Below are positions 1 to 11,280 of a stretch of DNA of 33,052 bases, one piece after another (position 1 is the stretch's first letter; the number at the start of each line of letters is the position of its first letter). The position numbers were made by a program, and so were the translations under genes. The stretch lies in the NCBI GenBank assembly GCA_003254885.1, contig QANT01001973.1, positions 1-33,052 on the forward strand, given 5' to 3'. This DNA comes from Purshia tridentata. Taxonomy: Eukaryota > Streptophyta > Magnoliopsida > Rosales > Rosaceae. The notes beneath the pieces were generated by a model. The model was not told the origin of the DNA and made no database searches. It saw only the letters and a list, made by a program, of their open reading frames with translations.

Positions 1-1499
1 GGGGATTGATTCAATTTTTAATTTAGGTGGTGAATTACAAATAGAGATATAGTTCAGGTGAGTGATTTGAAAAAAAGCCAAATATATATATGAAACACCA
101 AGTTCATATTATATAAAGAAAATTTCAAAGCATTTGCGTGTTCGATTAGCTACACAAGTCTTTGTTAATGGTAGGTAGGCTGGTAGACCATGAAAATTAT
201 ACGAACTTTGAAATCAAATGCCTCATTGTCATGACCCATGAACTATGAAAGCGACCCTTCTCTACTTTCCAAGCATAATCACTATTGCTAATTTGATTGA
301 TGTTGAATTTTCTACGTTCGGAATTCATGGTCGAATTTGATTGCCTGTACGAAAATAATAAAAATGTTTTGACTGATGGTTACAGTGACAGCAATTATTT
401 TGGAGTAGAGTGTAAGGAATTGGACGTTGATGAGATAAATGCAGAGACTTCAGCCAAGCCGATGAGAAATTTTGGTATTTATATCATTGTTGGGTGAACG
501 TTGGGTCATTGTCCAATGAAGACACTAGGAAAAACATGAGTTTTCCTTTTTTTTATGAGATGTAATTTAAGACAGACCAAAAAAAAAAAAAGCAATCTAA
601 TTGACCAAAAAGTATATTGGTGGAGACTTGAGAGAAAGATCTCTATGTGTACCCATCATATTCATATAAGGCTGTTGGCATCGGCCGAAAATGTAGGGTT
701 GTTGGGTATTAATTCCTTAGGCCCACCAACACTAATATTTGCTACCTGAAGGTCCAACCAAGAGAAAGCCCATAGCCCCACTTATAGGTTATTATTTTAT
801 TTTTTGGAACTTTAATTTTGGAATGTAAAATTTTTCATATAAATTATGGAAGTGAATATATTGTTTTGAGGTCTTAAATAAATAGTACCTAGTAAAACGA
901 GTCCGCAATATTTTCACTAGAGCTGATCCTTTTTTTCCGCGTGGGTGGTCCCCACCCTTTATTGTAGTCGGCCATTTTGGCACTCACCCAACCCATGCAT
1001 GGGTCTCACTTATTGGACTCAAATGGCTTGGCACTCAATTTTTCAGTCCACTACAAGAGAGCTAAACTAAACCCATGAATGACTCTTAAATGGGTTTGGC
1101 ACTCACCAGTCACCACTGTACTCTGCTTTTCAATGGATTTTTGGGTTCAATTTTTTCTTTATTTTTTTGATGGATTCAGATGTGACCTTGCATGGAATTA
1201 GAGCATTTGTACTGGGTTCATTTTGACATATCTCATGTGTTTGTATCACTGTATGTGACACAGAGAGAGAGCTTAGTAAAAGCCTTAATTTGATGTGATT
1301 CAGACACTGCCAACTCTTCTATGAATCAGAAGCAGAACTCTGTCTTGTACAGTTTTGGACTTTTTAGTTGCACTCCTGCCAGTTCAGGGTGGAATTCATG
1401 CCAGTTGTCATTCATGATGATGATAAATTGATGATACACCAATTGGGCAAGTGCACCAGTCAAACACACCAAAGTGCTTAGTTTCCATTTTTATCATGA
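1..1499. other. Intergenic region, no gene recognised
   Basis: AT-rich intergenic sequence. The open frames here are short (under 70 codons), lack recognisable domains and carry no convincing splice structure. Positions 991-1004 form a perfect palindrome ACCCATGCATGGGT containing an RY-like CATGCATG core. It sits in a stretch where the phrase TTTGGCACTCAC recurs (about 975-1110). A short AG run lies near 1262-1271. Nothing here supports an RNA gene. Confidence 0.5.
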
Positions 1500-1507
1500 C
1501 TCCGAAT

Positions 1508-2209
1508 GAGGGGTGCACAGATATACTAAAAATTTACTTACCGATCTGATTTGATCTGTAATTTATGGATATTGTACCGATCTAATTCGTACTTTTTTAT
1601 TTGTGGATATCGATCCGATCCGATCCGCAATTTGTGGATCGGATATGGATATCAATATTGAAAACCACAAATATATCCGATCTAATCCGTAAATTATATA
1701 TATTAAATTTTTATATAGTTTATATATGTTTGTATATGTTTAATTCCTATTATAGAGTAAATTAAAGCCCTTATTATAGTTTATAATACCATATAGTTTA
1801 TAAACTATCTATATTACTATATAATTTTAGTTTAGGATATTTTAAATTGGTTTGACAATAAAATCTATTATAAAAATTATAAATATATATAGTATATAGT
1901 TAGGACTACTAGAAAGTAGGAACTTGTTATGTTTGAGGCTTGTCTTAATTTTTGAATTTTATGTTATGTAATTATTGAATTAATTTGAGGGATGATTTTT
2001 ATGTTGTGTAATTACTAAATAATTTTTATGTTATTATTTGGATATTATCCGTTATCGAATCCAATCCGATCCGATTTTGTGAATATCCGAACTTGTGGAT
2101 ATCCGAATTTGTGGATCGGATATGGATATGAAAATTGCTATACCGCAAATTATGGATTGGATATGAATAATGGTTTGTGGATCGGATAACCGATCCGTGT
2201 GCACCCCTA
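1508..2209. mobile_element. Non-autonomous hAT-type element (MITE-like)
   Basis: The ends are inverted repeats: GAGGGGTGCACA at the left, and TAGGGGTGCACA as the reverse complement of the right end (11 of 12 match). The element is flanked by 8-bp direct repeats, CTCCGAAT at 1500-1507 and CTCCCAAT at 2210-2217 (one mismatch), the duplication length typical of hAT transposons. Both subterminal regions (about 1535-1690 and 2035-2200) are packed with GGATATCCG, GATCCG and GGATCGGAT-like motifs in both orientations, resembling the subterminal repeat clusters bound by hAT transposases. The AT-rich interior has no coding capacity, so mobilisation would need a transposase in trans. Family assignment rests on end structure only. 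Confidence 0.7.
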
Positions 2210-2784
2210 CTCCCAATCATGAATTTTCAGATAACTAAAAATAGCAGAACTCCATCTGTTGCTCACTTGCCCTCAACTGTTTAAGTAAGAGCATCTTCAA
2301 TCCTCCTTCAAAATCCTTCCTAAATTTATGTTTAGAAAAAAGTCACCTGTTTTGGCCAAAAAAAATAAGTCACCCGAAAGTAAGAAAGAAGCCTTAATCG
2401 GAATTATTTTTTTAGAAAAGTATGAGACTTTTTAAACAGATTTGTGGACAAACTGAACTTTAGAATTAGACTGTTCTTCCCAAATTTAATTTTTCATTCG
2501 AATTTGAGGAATAATGGGGAAATGATTGGTTGTCCAAAGCAAAATTCAGCCTTTAGTTTTAGTTCTTACAAGCTGGGCACAATGGTGAGCACACATTTGT
2601 TTTTTAAAATTTCAAAAGGAAGTATTCGAATATGGAACTTTTTCAACATTGTTTTTTAGTGGATGTCAAATACTTAGGGTGCACCTACCCATCCATCTTC
2701 TCTCAAATTTTTTTTAGCAATGTAAATTCAGGATCAAAACTGTTTATATTTTAGATCACTTATTAAAGTTTATTTTTATAAAAA

Positions 2785-2926
2785 ATAACTCAATTGAAAA
2801 TCATTTGATTATGTAAATATTGTGAAATAAATAGACTGTCTGTATTTAAAGAGTGACTTTTTTTACCAAACTGTCTATATTCTATAATATTTATATAACT
2901 AAACGATTTCCAATTGAATTATTTAA
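2785..2926. repeat. Imperfect long hairpin, possible MITE core
   Basis: The left arm (about 2785-2841, containing AACTCAATTGAAAATC and later ATAGACTGTCT) pairs imperfectly with the right arm (about 2866-2926, containing CTGTCTATATTC and later TTTCCAATTGAATTATT). Each arm is about 55-60 bp and the spacer is short. This long-stem form is typical of plant MITEs or of degraded inverted-repeat transposons. Terminal repeats and a target duplication could not be placed with confidence. Confidence 0.5.
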
Positions 2927-2929
2927 TGA

Positions 2930-3913
2930 CTCTAACAAATAATTCAATCAACTTTGTCTTGCACTATTTGATGACTCTAACATCATTGTAATCTCAATCT
3001 AGAATCTTAACGTAAAAACCACTTTGAGTGATTGGCTATCCCAGCTTAACCTGCAAGGCAATAATGTACGTGTGGTCCATGGTTCCCCCTGGTCCCAGTG
3101 CAACATTATTTTAAACGAATCCGGACTAGGCTGGGACCAAACTTGTGCAATCAAAAGGGTCAGTAGTAGGTCCAGTCTCTCACACTGGCCCATAAGTCAA
3201 GCTCGCTCACACAAACACTAGAGTTTTTTTGCCGTGTGGACAGCCCTCAAGAGTGCGTCATGTCTCAAAGCCAGGGAACTCCCAACCAATTTACTACTGA
3301 TCTGTAAGTGCAATCTACCAACTGGAGGAGTAGGTTGTAGAGGTTCTGTCAAAGGAGGGCCCAAAACAGAAGGGTCAATACTCTCCATGATCAAGGTGTG
3401 TTTTAGAAGATATATCTATTATGATGATGGAAGTTTCACCTTCATCATTGACCTGCCTTTGTCCCCACTGTTTTGGGGGTTGGACATATAGATTTTCCTC
3501 ACATGAATGTACCATTTCACAATCCTGCAAAAGGGTATACCCTCCCTTACCCAATAATGCATTTTGTGCCAGTTGAATGATCAGTATGTAGCAGAGGGAA
3601 CATGAAAAACATTGAGAGATAAGGTGACATATTAACACAGCATAAATTACTTTAAATTCATAAAGAAAGAAAGAAACTATGGATGCCCACAAATCCACAC
3701 TAGCCAAAACTGGCCACTACCTATTCAAATTAGACTCACTCACCCATGTCTCTAGTTTGTAACCAAAGAAGGAAAAAATAAAAAGGATAAGAAACAAGAA
3801 AAGAGAGGGAAATTAACCAGATCATCACAAATAGTTTACTTCCAAGTTCCTGTCTAATCTCCCCCAGTTGTAGCCTTCATTCATCTCCTCTTTTTACCTG
3901 GGTAGGTTCCCAA
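2930..3913. other. Region downstream of the GRF gene, including its 3' UTR
   Basis: This stretch holds no recognisable gene. The part immediately left of 3914 should contain the 3' untranslated region and polyadenylation signals of the minus-strand GRF gene. Open frames of 65-110 codons occur on both strands but have no family resemblance and overlap each other, as expected by chance. Confidence 0.45.
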
Positions 3914-6900
3914 TTACAGAGAGGGGACTGAGGAACTTGCTAATGTTGAACCAAGCACATCATCATATAGGCTTGCCCCATCAAGATTCTTCTTGTTCTC
4001 AGCTCTTGGGCTGCTCCCTGAGCTACTGTTTGAGAGTGAACAGAAAGTTGACTTCTGCAAGACACCAGTCGGGGAAGATCCCAACTGTGGGCTGCCATCC
4101 CACCCTTCAGTCAAGAGATTAAGAGACGATGTCGAGTTCTTGCAGGTCCTGACACTGCTAGTGGTGTTGGTCAGGACCTCTCCTAAAGGACCCCCCACTG
4201 AACTTCCCCAAGAGATTGGTATCCAGTTAGTTTGCTTCTCGGTTGGTTCACTAAGGTCATTATTGCTCACCACCAAGTTCATCTGAGATGGCTCAAACTC
4301 GCGAGATAGCCTCAGTGGTGAGAGTGCAAGTTTCTCTTGAGTGGGTGAGGAAGAGGATGATGAGAAGTCTGAGGATGTCATAGGGATTGACATTGAGAGC
4401 TGGGTCCAGTCTGATTTTATTTCATCAGGCCAAGTAGCGACTGAGTGACTGGACTGGTCCTTAGGCCAGTCATCAATAAATTGGCGAAGCGGATGGTGAT
4501 CTTGGGTTTCTTGATCACTGAAATCTAGGAAAGCACCATAATCTTTGGGAATGTAAGAGTTCCTATGTGAAGGATTAAGAAGTGAATCAGTAGAAACCAG
4601 ACCAAACTCTGAATGAGAGGATTCCTCCATTGGGATTTCCTGTTTCTGGATGTTAAAAGTCGAAGGATTAGATTTCGGCTTGATGGTAGAAGCAGAAATC
4701 ATCGAGAGCCCCCGTGGATCCTGCATCCTGCAACACACCTTCTCATTGATTAGAAAATGCCTAAGAAAGGGTATAAAGTAAAGGTGAAGAATAAAATAGA
4801 AATATCATTAAGAAATATGCACAGCCTTTATACATATAGTTTCATCCATAAAGGTCTTAATTCAATTATCCAAACTAGTAAGACTAGTCACTATCACCAA
4901 AGTAAAGATTAAATGATGGGGTCCAATAAAGCAAAAGAAAAGGTAGTGTGCATAACTGTTTTTAAATGAAAATCATATTATAAAGCTTAGAAGGCCGAAC
5001 TAAAACAGATAAGAAAGCTTTAGTCCATATATTTTTCACCTGTCGACAAAGGCATCTGCAGAAGGATTGGCAGCACCAGCAGGCTGCAAGCTTTTGAACT
5101 GGTGCTGCACGGAAGTGAGGCTGATGTTGGATGCGCCGCTGCTGGGCATCGCCGACGTTGACATTGATGAAGTTATCGGCACCGCCTTTGAATTCGCAGT
5201 CCCAGAGGCGGCGTGGCCAGTCTGGCCTTCCACAGGCTTTCTTGAACGATGGCGGCCCCTGTTTATGTGCCTTTCACAGTACTTCTGATCTGCAACAGCA
5301 TCTCTTGAGCACCGCCATTTCTTCCCATCAGTTCGACGACACCTTCCAGGTTCAGGATCAGTGTTGCCAGAAAAACCAAGATGGAAAGAGCCCCACGCTA
5401 CTGTATGAACATAAGATCACAGCATACATACATATTGAAGAAAAGACAAATCAGACAAAAGGGAAAAAAGAGAAGAACATGATTTATGAATCAAACCCAG
5501 CATTACTTTCTAACTACAAAAACTATTCTGGACAGAACTTTCTAACAAAGACAATCTAAAGGACTTCCAAGATTACTGCAATTGCTGTAAGACATAATAG
5601 CATCAAATTGGAAATTCCATGTCCGAACAGTAAAGTAAAACTGTACAAACAAATGGTATTTTAGGAACTTAGAACACACCAACTGCCTGCATCAAATGCA
5701 CAAACATTAATTTTCAACACAGATTGATTTTATAAAGAAAGAAGAGGCTTACATGAGCTGGGAGGCAAGGATCCAGCAGAAGCACCGGACAGGGCATATG
5801 GGTAGAGGGATTTCTTGAGAGGACTGAGCAAATTTGATGGTACAGGCACATTTGAAGTTAGGTACTTGTAGATCAAGGCCTGGTGTTCTAGCTCAATCCA
5901 CTGCGATGGAGTAAATGGTCCTCTAACCCCAGCAAAAGGCACATGCATGCTCGCATTCAAGCTTCCAGAACCATAAACTGAACAAGAGAAAGAAAGATAA
6001 CTTGCCTGAAGCATTTGGGGAAGTTACATACATCAATCATATCATGACATTTTTGAACTTTTATGGGGGAATGAAGGGAAAAAGCAACTGACCCAAAAAA
6101 GTCTTATCTGCTAGTCTAGTCCCATTATTTTCATTTCCTTACCATTCTCATTCTCACCCTTTCCCCATTTGTTTCTATCAATCTTTGAGCTTATTGAAGA
6201 TTTTACCAAAAACCAAAGGAGAAATGGCAGTTTCTATGAGGGAGGAGAAAATTCCACTTTGTTTCTTGACAAGACCCAAAAACTGAAATTTCTACTAAGT
6301 GCCCATGAAAAGACTCACCAGTCACCAGTGGATGAAAACAAATTAAGCCACATAACAATATTGGTAAAACCCATCTATTGCACAAAAACTGTGCCTGCCA
6401 GAAATCTCTCCTCCTTTACATTCCCCCAAACCCCATCTTATAAAATCCACCACCAACATTGACCAACCCACCACCCAAAAACACAAAACATACTCAAAGC
6501 ACAACACATGAATGAAATTAATACCTGCATTTCTAGTGAAAGCAGAGGGAGGAGGGCGCTGGTAGTAGGAAAAGTCAGAGCCTTGAGTGCTTCTCTCCAA
6601 TAGTCCACCATCTTTACTGAGAAAAGTTACTTCTGATTTGTTGTTAGAAAAGCTCAGCATGTGCTCTTGCCTGTGGCTGTCACCAACAAGCAGAGTATTA
6701 GATCTCAGCAGAGGAGTCCCCTGATGTAATGGCATTGTCTTGGGAGCAGACAAGTCATCAGTTTTGAGCATTTTTGAGTTTGAGGTCCTCCAGTCATCTT
6801 CAGCAGGCCAGGATCTTTCTTGCTTGACAGACCCAGATCCATGGCCCTTTGGTTTGGTCTCAGGGTCTGAGAGCTGAGAATGAGCTCCTCCTCCACTTTC

Positions 6901-6942
6901 TGAACCCACCAAACCCTTCAAACCCACCACCCCAAAATCCAT
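3914..6942 (-). CDS. GRF1: Growth-regulating factor (QLQ and WRC domains), GRF1/GRF2 type
   Basis: Plant-specific nuclear transcription factor that promotes cell proliferation in growing organs together with GIF (AN3-type) co-activators. Four exons on the minus strand join in frame: 6942-6525, 5977-5753, 5400-5040 and 4727-3914, all with GT-AG introns, giving 605 aa. The QLQ domain (GIF binding) lies at about residues 160-195 with Q165, L169 and Q172. The WRC domain lies at about 229-272 with the zinc ligands C235, C245, C256 and H259 in C-x9-C-x10-C-x2-H spacing, followed by the basic [12 protein letters not shown] segment. The N-terminal extension contains HQGTPLLRS and QEHMLSFS, as in Arabidopsis GRF1/GRF2; the C-terminal half is Ser/Thr/Pro-rich, typical of the activation region. 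The protein is somewhat longer than Arabidopsis GRF1 (about 530 aa). No lesion is visible, so it looks functional. GRF1 versus GRF2 orthology is not resolved here. Confidence 0.93.
5228..5248 (-). promoter_or_regulatory. miR396 target site in GRF exon 3
   Basis: The minus-strand mRNA segment encoding RSRKPVE just after the WRC zinc ligands contains the canonical GRF site for miR396. The plus strand reads like miR396 itself, TTCCACAG then an extra G then CTTTCTTGAACG, so pairing leaves the single-nucleotide bulge known for most GRF targets. In other plants this site mediates cleavage or repression that restricts GRF expression as tissue matures. Confidence 0.9.
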
Positions 6943-6982
6943 TTTGGAGACTCCACCAATCTACAGAACGTCTGTAAAGCAT
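6860..6982 (-). CDS. Upstream ORF 3 overlapping the GRF start codon (40 codons)
   Basis: An ATG at 6982-6980 opens a frame beginning MLYRRSVDWWSLQ. It runs past the GRF ATG (6942) in another frame and stops at 6860. A ribosome translating it would bypass the main start, so if this ATG is used it should be inhibitory. It lies inside the predicted leader, about 230 nt after the expected transcription start. Whether it is translated is unknown. Confidence 0.4.
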   Translation of the reverse strand: MLYRRSVDWWSLQNGFWGGGFEGFGGFRKWRRSSFSALRP

Positions 6983-6990
6983 GAGTTCAT
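6961..6990 (-). CDS. Upstream ORF 2 in the GRF leader (9 codons)
   Basis: ATG at 6990-6988 encodes MNSCFTDVL and stops at 6963-6961, 18 nt before the GRF start. Its ATG overlaps the stop codon of upstream ORF 1 (shared ATGA), an arrangement compatible with termination-reinitiation. Function is inferred from position only. Confidence 0.35.
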   Translation of the reverse strand: MNSCFTDVL

Positions 6991-7052
6991 GAGCAGTAGG
7001 AAGAGAAAGACGAAGCTTCAAAGAGTCGGATGAGAGAGAAAGTGAGGCGCAT
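6987..7052 (-). CDS. Upstream ORF 1 in the GRF leader (21 codons)
   Basis: ATG at 7052-7050 encodes a 21-residue peptide beginning MRLTFSLIRLFEAS and stops at 6989-6987, overlapping the start of upstream ORF 2. It lies in the predicted 5' leader between the TATA box (7244-7252) and the GRF ATG. No conservation can be assessed from one sequence. Confidence 0.35.
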   Translation of the reverse strand: MRLTFSLIRLFEASSFSSYCS

Positions 7053-7243
7053 CTTGAGGGAGGGTGGGTTTGTACTGTTGAGACTTGAGAGCTGAATTTT
7101 AAAAGGAGTGGTCTTTGAGAAGTAAAAAAATAATTGGAGAGAGAGAGAGTGAGAGAGAGTTGAAACTGGGGAGCAAAGAAAGCTAGTACCTTAGTACCAA
7201 ACACTCTCCGCTTCTCAGACATGCTAGCACAAGTTTATCCATG

Positions 7244-7252
7244 ATTTATATA
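7244..7252 (-). promoter_or_regulatory. TATA box of the GRF gene
   Basis: The minus strand reads TATATAAAT about 300 nt upstream of the GRF start codon. A transcription start about 30 nt downstream would fall near 7215 and give a leader of about 270 nt. The leader contains a CT-rich run on the minus strand (GA-rich on plus, about 7133-7160), common in plant 5' leaders. Confidence 0.55.
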
Positions 7253-9500
7253 GTGTAATTTCAATTTATTTTTTCCACATATTATTAAGGAAAATCCAAG
7301 TTACATAAATCTCCACAACCCATCTCTGAAAATATTATTAAATTTTTAATTAAAAAAATCTGAATCTCTCTCTCTCTCTCTCACATTAGATTAGTAGATT
7401 TTTGTATTTATTAGCAACTTTTAAGGGGATGCTACGCTCGTACGAAATTTACTAAAATCTCCCCAAACTATATTCTAACAGGATTTTGAGTACGAACCTG
7501 CCAATTCAATTAGGATTTGGTTGTCTCTCCCTGAGTTATTATATGTCTTGTTTTTGTGTTTTTTTTTTTTTTGGGTAAGTAAACTATTATTATGTAATTT
7601 ATGTCTTATTAAAAAACTGGTACTTCATGTGTGCTATAAAAGTTGATTGATATTAAGGACTCTCATCAATTGACATTTCTTCTATATGTGTTAGCTAGGA
7701 ATAGAAAGATGATGAACTCCTCTGTGTTTCACGGAGCAATGCATGGTTACATCTCCAAGGTCAAATATATTAACAAACTGAAGAAAAAGCAAGAAAATAA
7801 GCCAAAGAGAAGAAGAAGCTCTATATTACTGAATGATTGAGATGACAATTACAAGAATATGCTTTGCTTCATATATATTAACTAAGCCACCTCGCATATT
7901 ATTGGCTAGAAGCTAACTAAAGGAATTACCAAGCTTAACCATTAAACAATTTACATGTGGATTATCTAATTTGAAATAACATTATGCTTAACAAAATATA
8001 CCAGATTCCATACGACAAATTGAACTAAATAGTAATCTAATTATAAGATGCTTTGCATTTCATTTATGCATGCATGTAAATTGTTTTGTAAATGGAAAAA
8101 CATTTACATTTATGAGGTTTAAATAAATATTAGGAGACGAATGGAGAACAATTTATGCAACTTTCATTGGAATGATTTTCTCTTATATTTTCGAAAGTGT
8201 ACTTAATATTGAAACCATCACACTAATAAACCAGTAAGTTCTCATAAACGAAAAGCTTGTGCTTTATTACTATACCTAAATTGAAACTGCACGTGTGTGA
8301 CAATCACATATATTTAAAAAACAACTTTCTTTTATTCCAAACCCTTCAAATTTGAAAAGAAGAAAAAATTAGGATACTAAAAAGACTCACTCTCTATCTC
8401 TCTCTCTCTCCAAATCCATCTCTTTTATTACAAAATCTCAATTGATAGAGAAATGTGATCATCATTTATTTTCACTCTCTTTTGACTTTTCCATTTCACA
8501 CCAAGTCTATAATTTGACAAATCTCTTTATAAATTAATATAAAATGAAATATGAACTTATTTATATAGCATATTCTAATAAAGGTCAATATAAGGATTCT
8601 TTTCTTTTGCGGAGAGAAGTTACGGACAAAAAACGAGTCTCTCACACTAATTGGTGGCCGCCTCTTGCATTGACTAGTGAATTTTTTTTTGCATTTCTTA
8701 TTCTGCATTTGTTCTGCAATTCTTATTTCGTACAAAAGAAGAGTTTGTCGATATAATATAATAATATACTATGAATTTTGTGTATTGGAATGTACGTAAA
8801 CAAAAATGTGAGTGAAATAAAAGCTGATAAATGAGAACAGGGACGATCATATCACCAAATATGGTATATGTAAGAATGGTCAAAAGGAAATCTTAGTTCA
8901 GATAGTCTAGAAGGGCATTTCTGTCACTTCAAAATTAATAAAGTTGTATTGGAATTCCTTGGAATTTATCAAAGCTTTTGTTATTTTGCGTAACAGCATC
9001 CATTGAGGGCATTCTTGGGTTTTACAAAAAAATGGGTCTGCTTGCAATAGCAGTTTCATGTTGGCGCGGCTGGTGGCGTGTGGTTACATGTAACAACATG
9101 TTTGTCACGTGACCCCACACCAAAATCTAGCCAGATGCCTCCTTCACTCATCCCCCTCGAGTGGTTGCATATACTTCCAACACTTTCAAGCTCATCCCTC
9201 ATATCTCACTTGTTTGCAAAATGCTAGTTACAATCGCTCACGCTCATGCTCACGCGCACACTCATACATATATGAAAATCGTCATTTAAATGAGTTCTAC
9301 AAAATAATACTCAATCATTTAAATAGTTTATAAACGTCTAAACGTTAAAAAACGATTTTATTTGGCAAATTAGAAGACAATTTGATATTGTCTTACTAAC
9401 TTTAATTCCCTTATGAGTTTTTATGCAAATGTATCAAAGATTCAAAATGTACATGCAGTTATTATGAAAAATTCAATGTGATGCATGATTTGAGTTCTGA
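7253..9500. other. GRF upstream region, no gene recognised
   Basis: AT-rich DNA upstream of the GRF promoter. It contains CT microsatellites (about 7367-7382 and 8390-8411), a poly-T run near 7560 and only short open frames without domains. It may hold distal GRF regulatory elements, but no specific site can be supported. Confidence 0.45.
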
Positions 9501-9512
9501 AGACAAGTTGTG

Positions 9513-9700
9513 CACGAACGATTGTCTAAAGCGAAACTAGTCCTCATAAAAATCAAACAAAACTGAAGCTAGCAAATGCCGGAAAGCACGCCTGGGTTTT
9601 GGTGTTGTGCATATCCACGATTGTCCTAAGCAAAACTACTCTCACTGAAAACAAAACTGAAGCAATGCTCGAAAGCATGCCCTGGTTTTGGCATGTAGCT
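9513..9700. repeat. Degenerate two-copy tandem repeat, 99-bp period
   Basis: The phrase ACGATTGTC(C)TAAGC...AAACAAAACTGAAGC...CGAAAGCA(C/T)GCC(C)TGG(G)TTTTGG appears twice, starting near 9513 and 9612. The copies differ at many positions, so the duplication is old. No coding potential was recognised. Confidence 0.55.
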
Positions 9701-10250
9701 TGTAATTTAGCCTTGGTATTATAACTTGGTATTATCACCAATAAAGACAAATCTCGAGTTGCATTTGCATGCATGCCAAAACCGAAAGCCCTTCTTGCAT
9801 GCACTATATGTGCAGTGTTTGCTAATCGACAGCTGGTGTGCATGCAGCAAATTTGCTAACACCCTAATTAAATGCAATTAATTAAACAAGACGCATACGC
9901 ACATGAATTGGACAATCGCTTTCCTTTGCTACAAGTGAAATGCAAACTAAGTACGCATGCATTACAAACGTATTGGGTTGTGATATTAAGTGATGACATA
10001 ATGGGATAATATGAGTAATAGTGAGAGCTGCTGTTGTTTACCATAAATGCCATTGTTAGACACTCTCAATAATCAATGAGAGCAGCAAGTGCGTAGTAAT
10101 TTTGGGAGGCTCAGCTTGGGATATAGGATTACGTAGGGTGTGGAAAACCTCAAGGTAGCCTTGTAAAAAGTCATTGCCAAGATAAAACGATAAAACAAGA
10201 CGTTATCTTCTGAGCAAATTAATTATTATAACTTAATATCAACTTTGAGG

Positions 10251-10816
10251 TTTGGAGGTTTTCACAACTTGTACTTTATCATTTCAATTTTTTCAATTTA
10301 GTACCTAATGTTTTGTTTTACTTGCAATTAATTACTATCGTTTGTCTGATTGTCTAATCATACATTAATTGATGATATTGTGGCAGCTGATTGTCCACCT
10401 GTTGTTGACTAATTGTAAACGACCTCTTAGACTACCAATTTCAATTTTTTCAATTTAGTACCTAATGTTTTGATTTACTTACAATTAATTACTATCGTTT
10501 GTTGACTAATTGTAAACGACCTCTTAGACTACCTCATAGGAAGTGTTCAGCAGTTTGATATGGATTTCTAGTTTTTGAAATATCTCCGAAAATTCATATC
10601 AAACTTGATGTACTGAAAATGCACATGTAGAAAAATCACTCGGCTTTACAAGTTGACAAAAACGTGGGACCCATAATTGTCAAGTCATCAATTAATCTAT
10701 AATTAGACGGTTAAAAATATGATAGTAGTCAATTATAAATAAATTAAAATGTTAGGTACTAAATTAAAAAAATTAAAAAAACAGACTATAGGGTGCAATT
10801 TGTGAAACACCGCAAA
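10251..10816. mobile_element. Inverted-repeat element with internal duplication, family unclear
   Basis: The left end (TTTGGAGGTTTTCACAA, later CAATTTAGTACCTAATGTTTTG) and the reverse complement of the right end (TTTGCGGTGTTTCACAAATT, later AATTTAGTACCTAACATTTTA) match imperfectly over about 80 bp. The interior carries a direct tandem repeat with a 97-bp period: TTGACTAATTGTAAACGACC occurs near 10405 and again near 10502, and the TTTCAATTTTTTCAATTTAG phrase occurs at about 10284 and 10438. I could not find a clean target duplication. A decayed non-autonomous TIR transposon is the simplest reading. Confidence 0.5.
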
Positions 10817-11280
10817 CATCATGTCTGTAAATATATAGTAATTTTCTCTTTTCTTCTTGGTCTTTATCTAAAGTTCTTATAGATATAGGTGTGTGTAGAT
10901 ATACGTGCTGATCGATCATAATTCCAAGCATGTGGACTACGTAATGTTTTTCTACCTTGGGTCGTCCTATAATCCTATGCATCCTACTCTATTAACTTTG
11001 CATTAAAATGTCTTTACTTGTTTGACTCATATAGGTACGTAATGTTGTAATTAAACCAAACAGACTATATATTGCTCCTAATTAAAGCATATATGAATAT
11101 ATGAAATTACATGTTTACATAGTTTAATATTAGCTTTGAATATCGGGGTTGGTCTCATAACGAGTCACATGACTCTGTAATATTCACATTTGCAGGAATA
11201 GATGTTGACAACGATAAATAGTTATTGATCTAATGATATTTATTTTTACAATATATATTGTTGATGCTAAAATTCTTGCT
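10817..11280. other. Intergenic region, nothing recognised
   Basis: AT-rich sequence with no coding, RNA or repeat structure that I can support. Confidence 0.4.

Noticed and set aside
3375-3707. A 110-codon minus-strand open frame downstream of the GRF gene
   Set aside because: No recognisable family, no splice or promoter context, and it falls in the expected 3' UTR/downstream region of GRF.
3937-4286. Plus-strand open frames opposite GRF exon 4
   Set aside because: Antisense shadows of a well-supported coding exon with no independent features.
6860-7222. A 120-codon minus-strand frame starting MSEKRRVFGTK over the GRF leader
   Set aside because: Its first ATG (7222) lies at or upstream of the predicted transcription start, and the frame is CT-rich and low in complexity. 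Only the part from 6982 was kept as a possible uORF.
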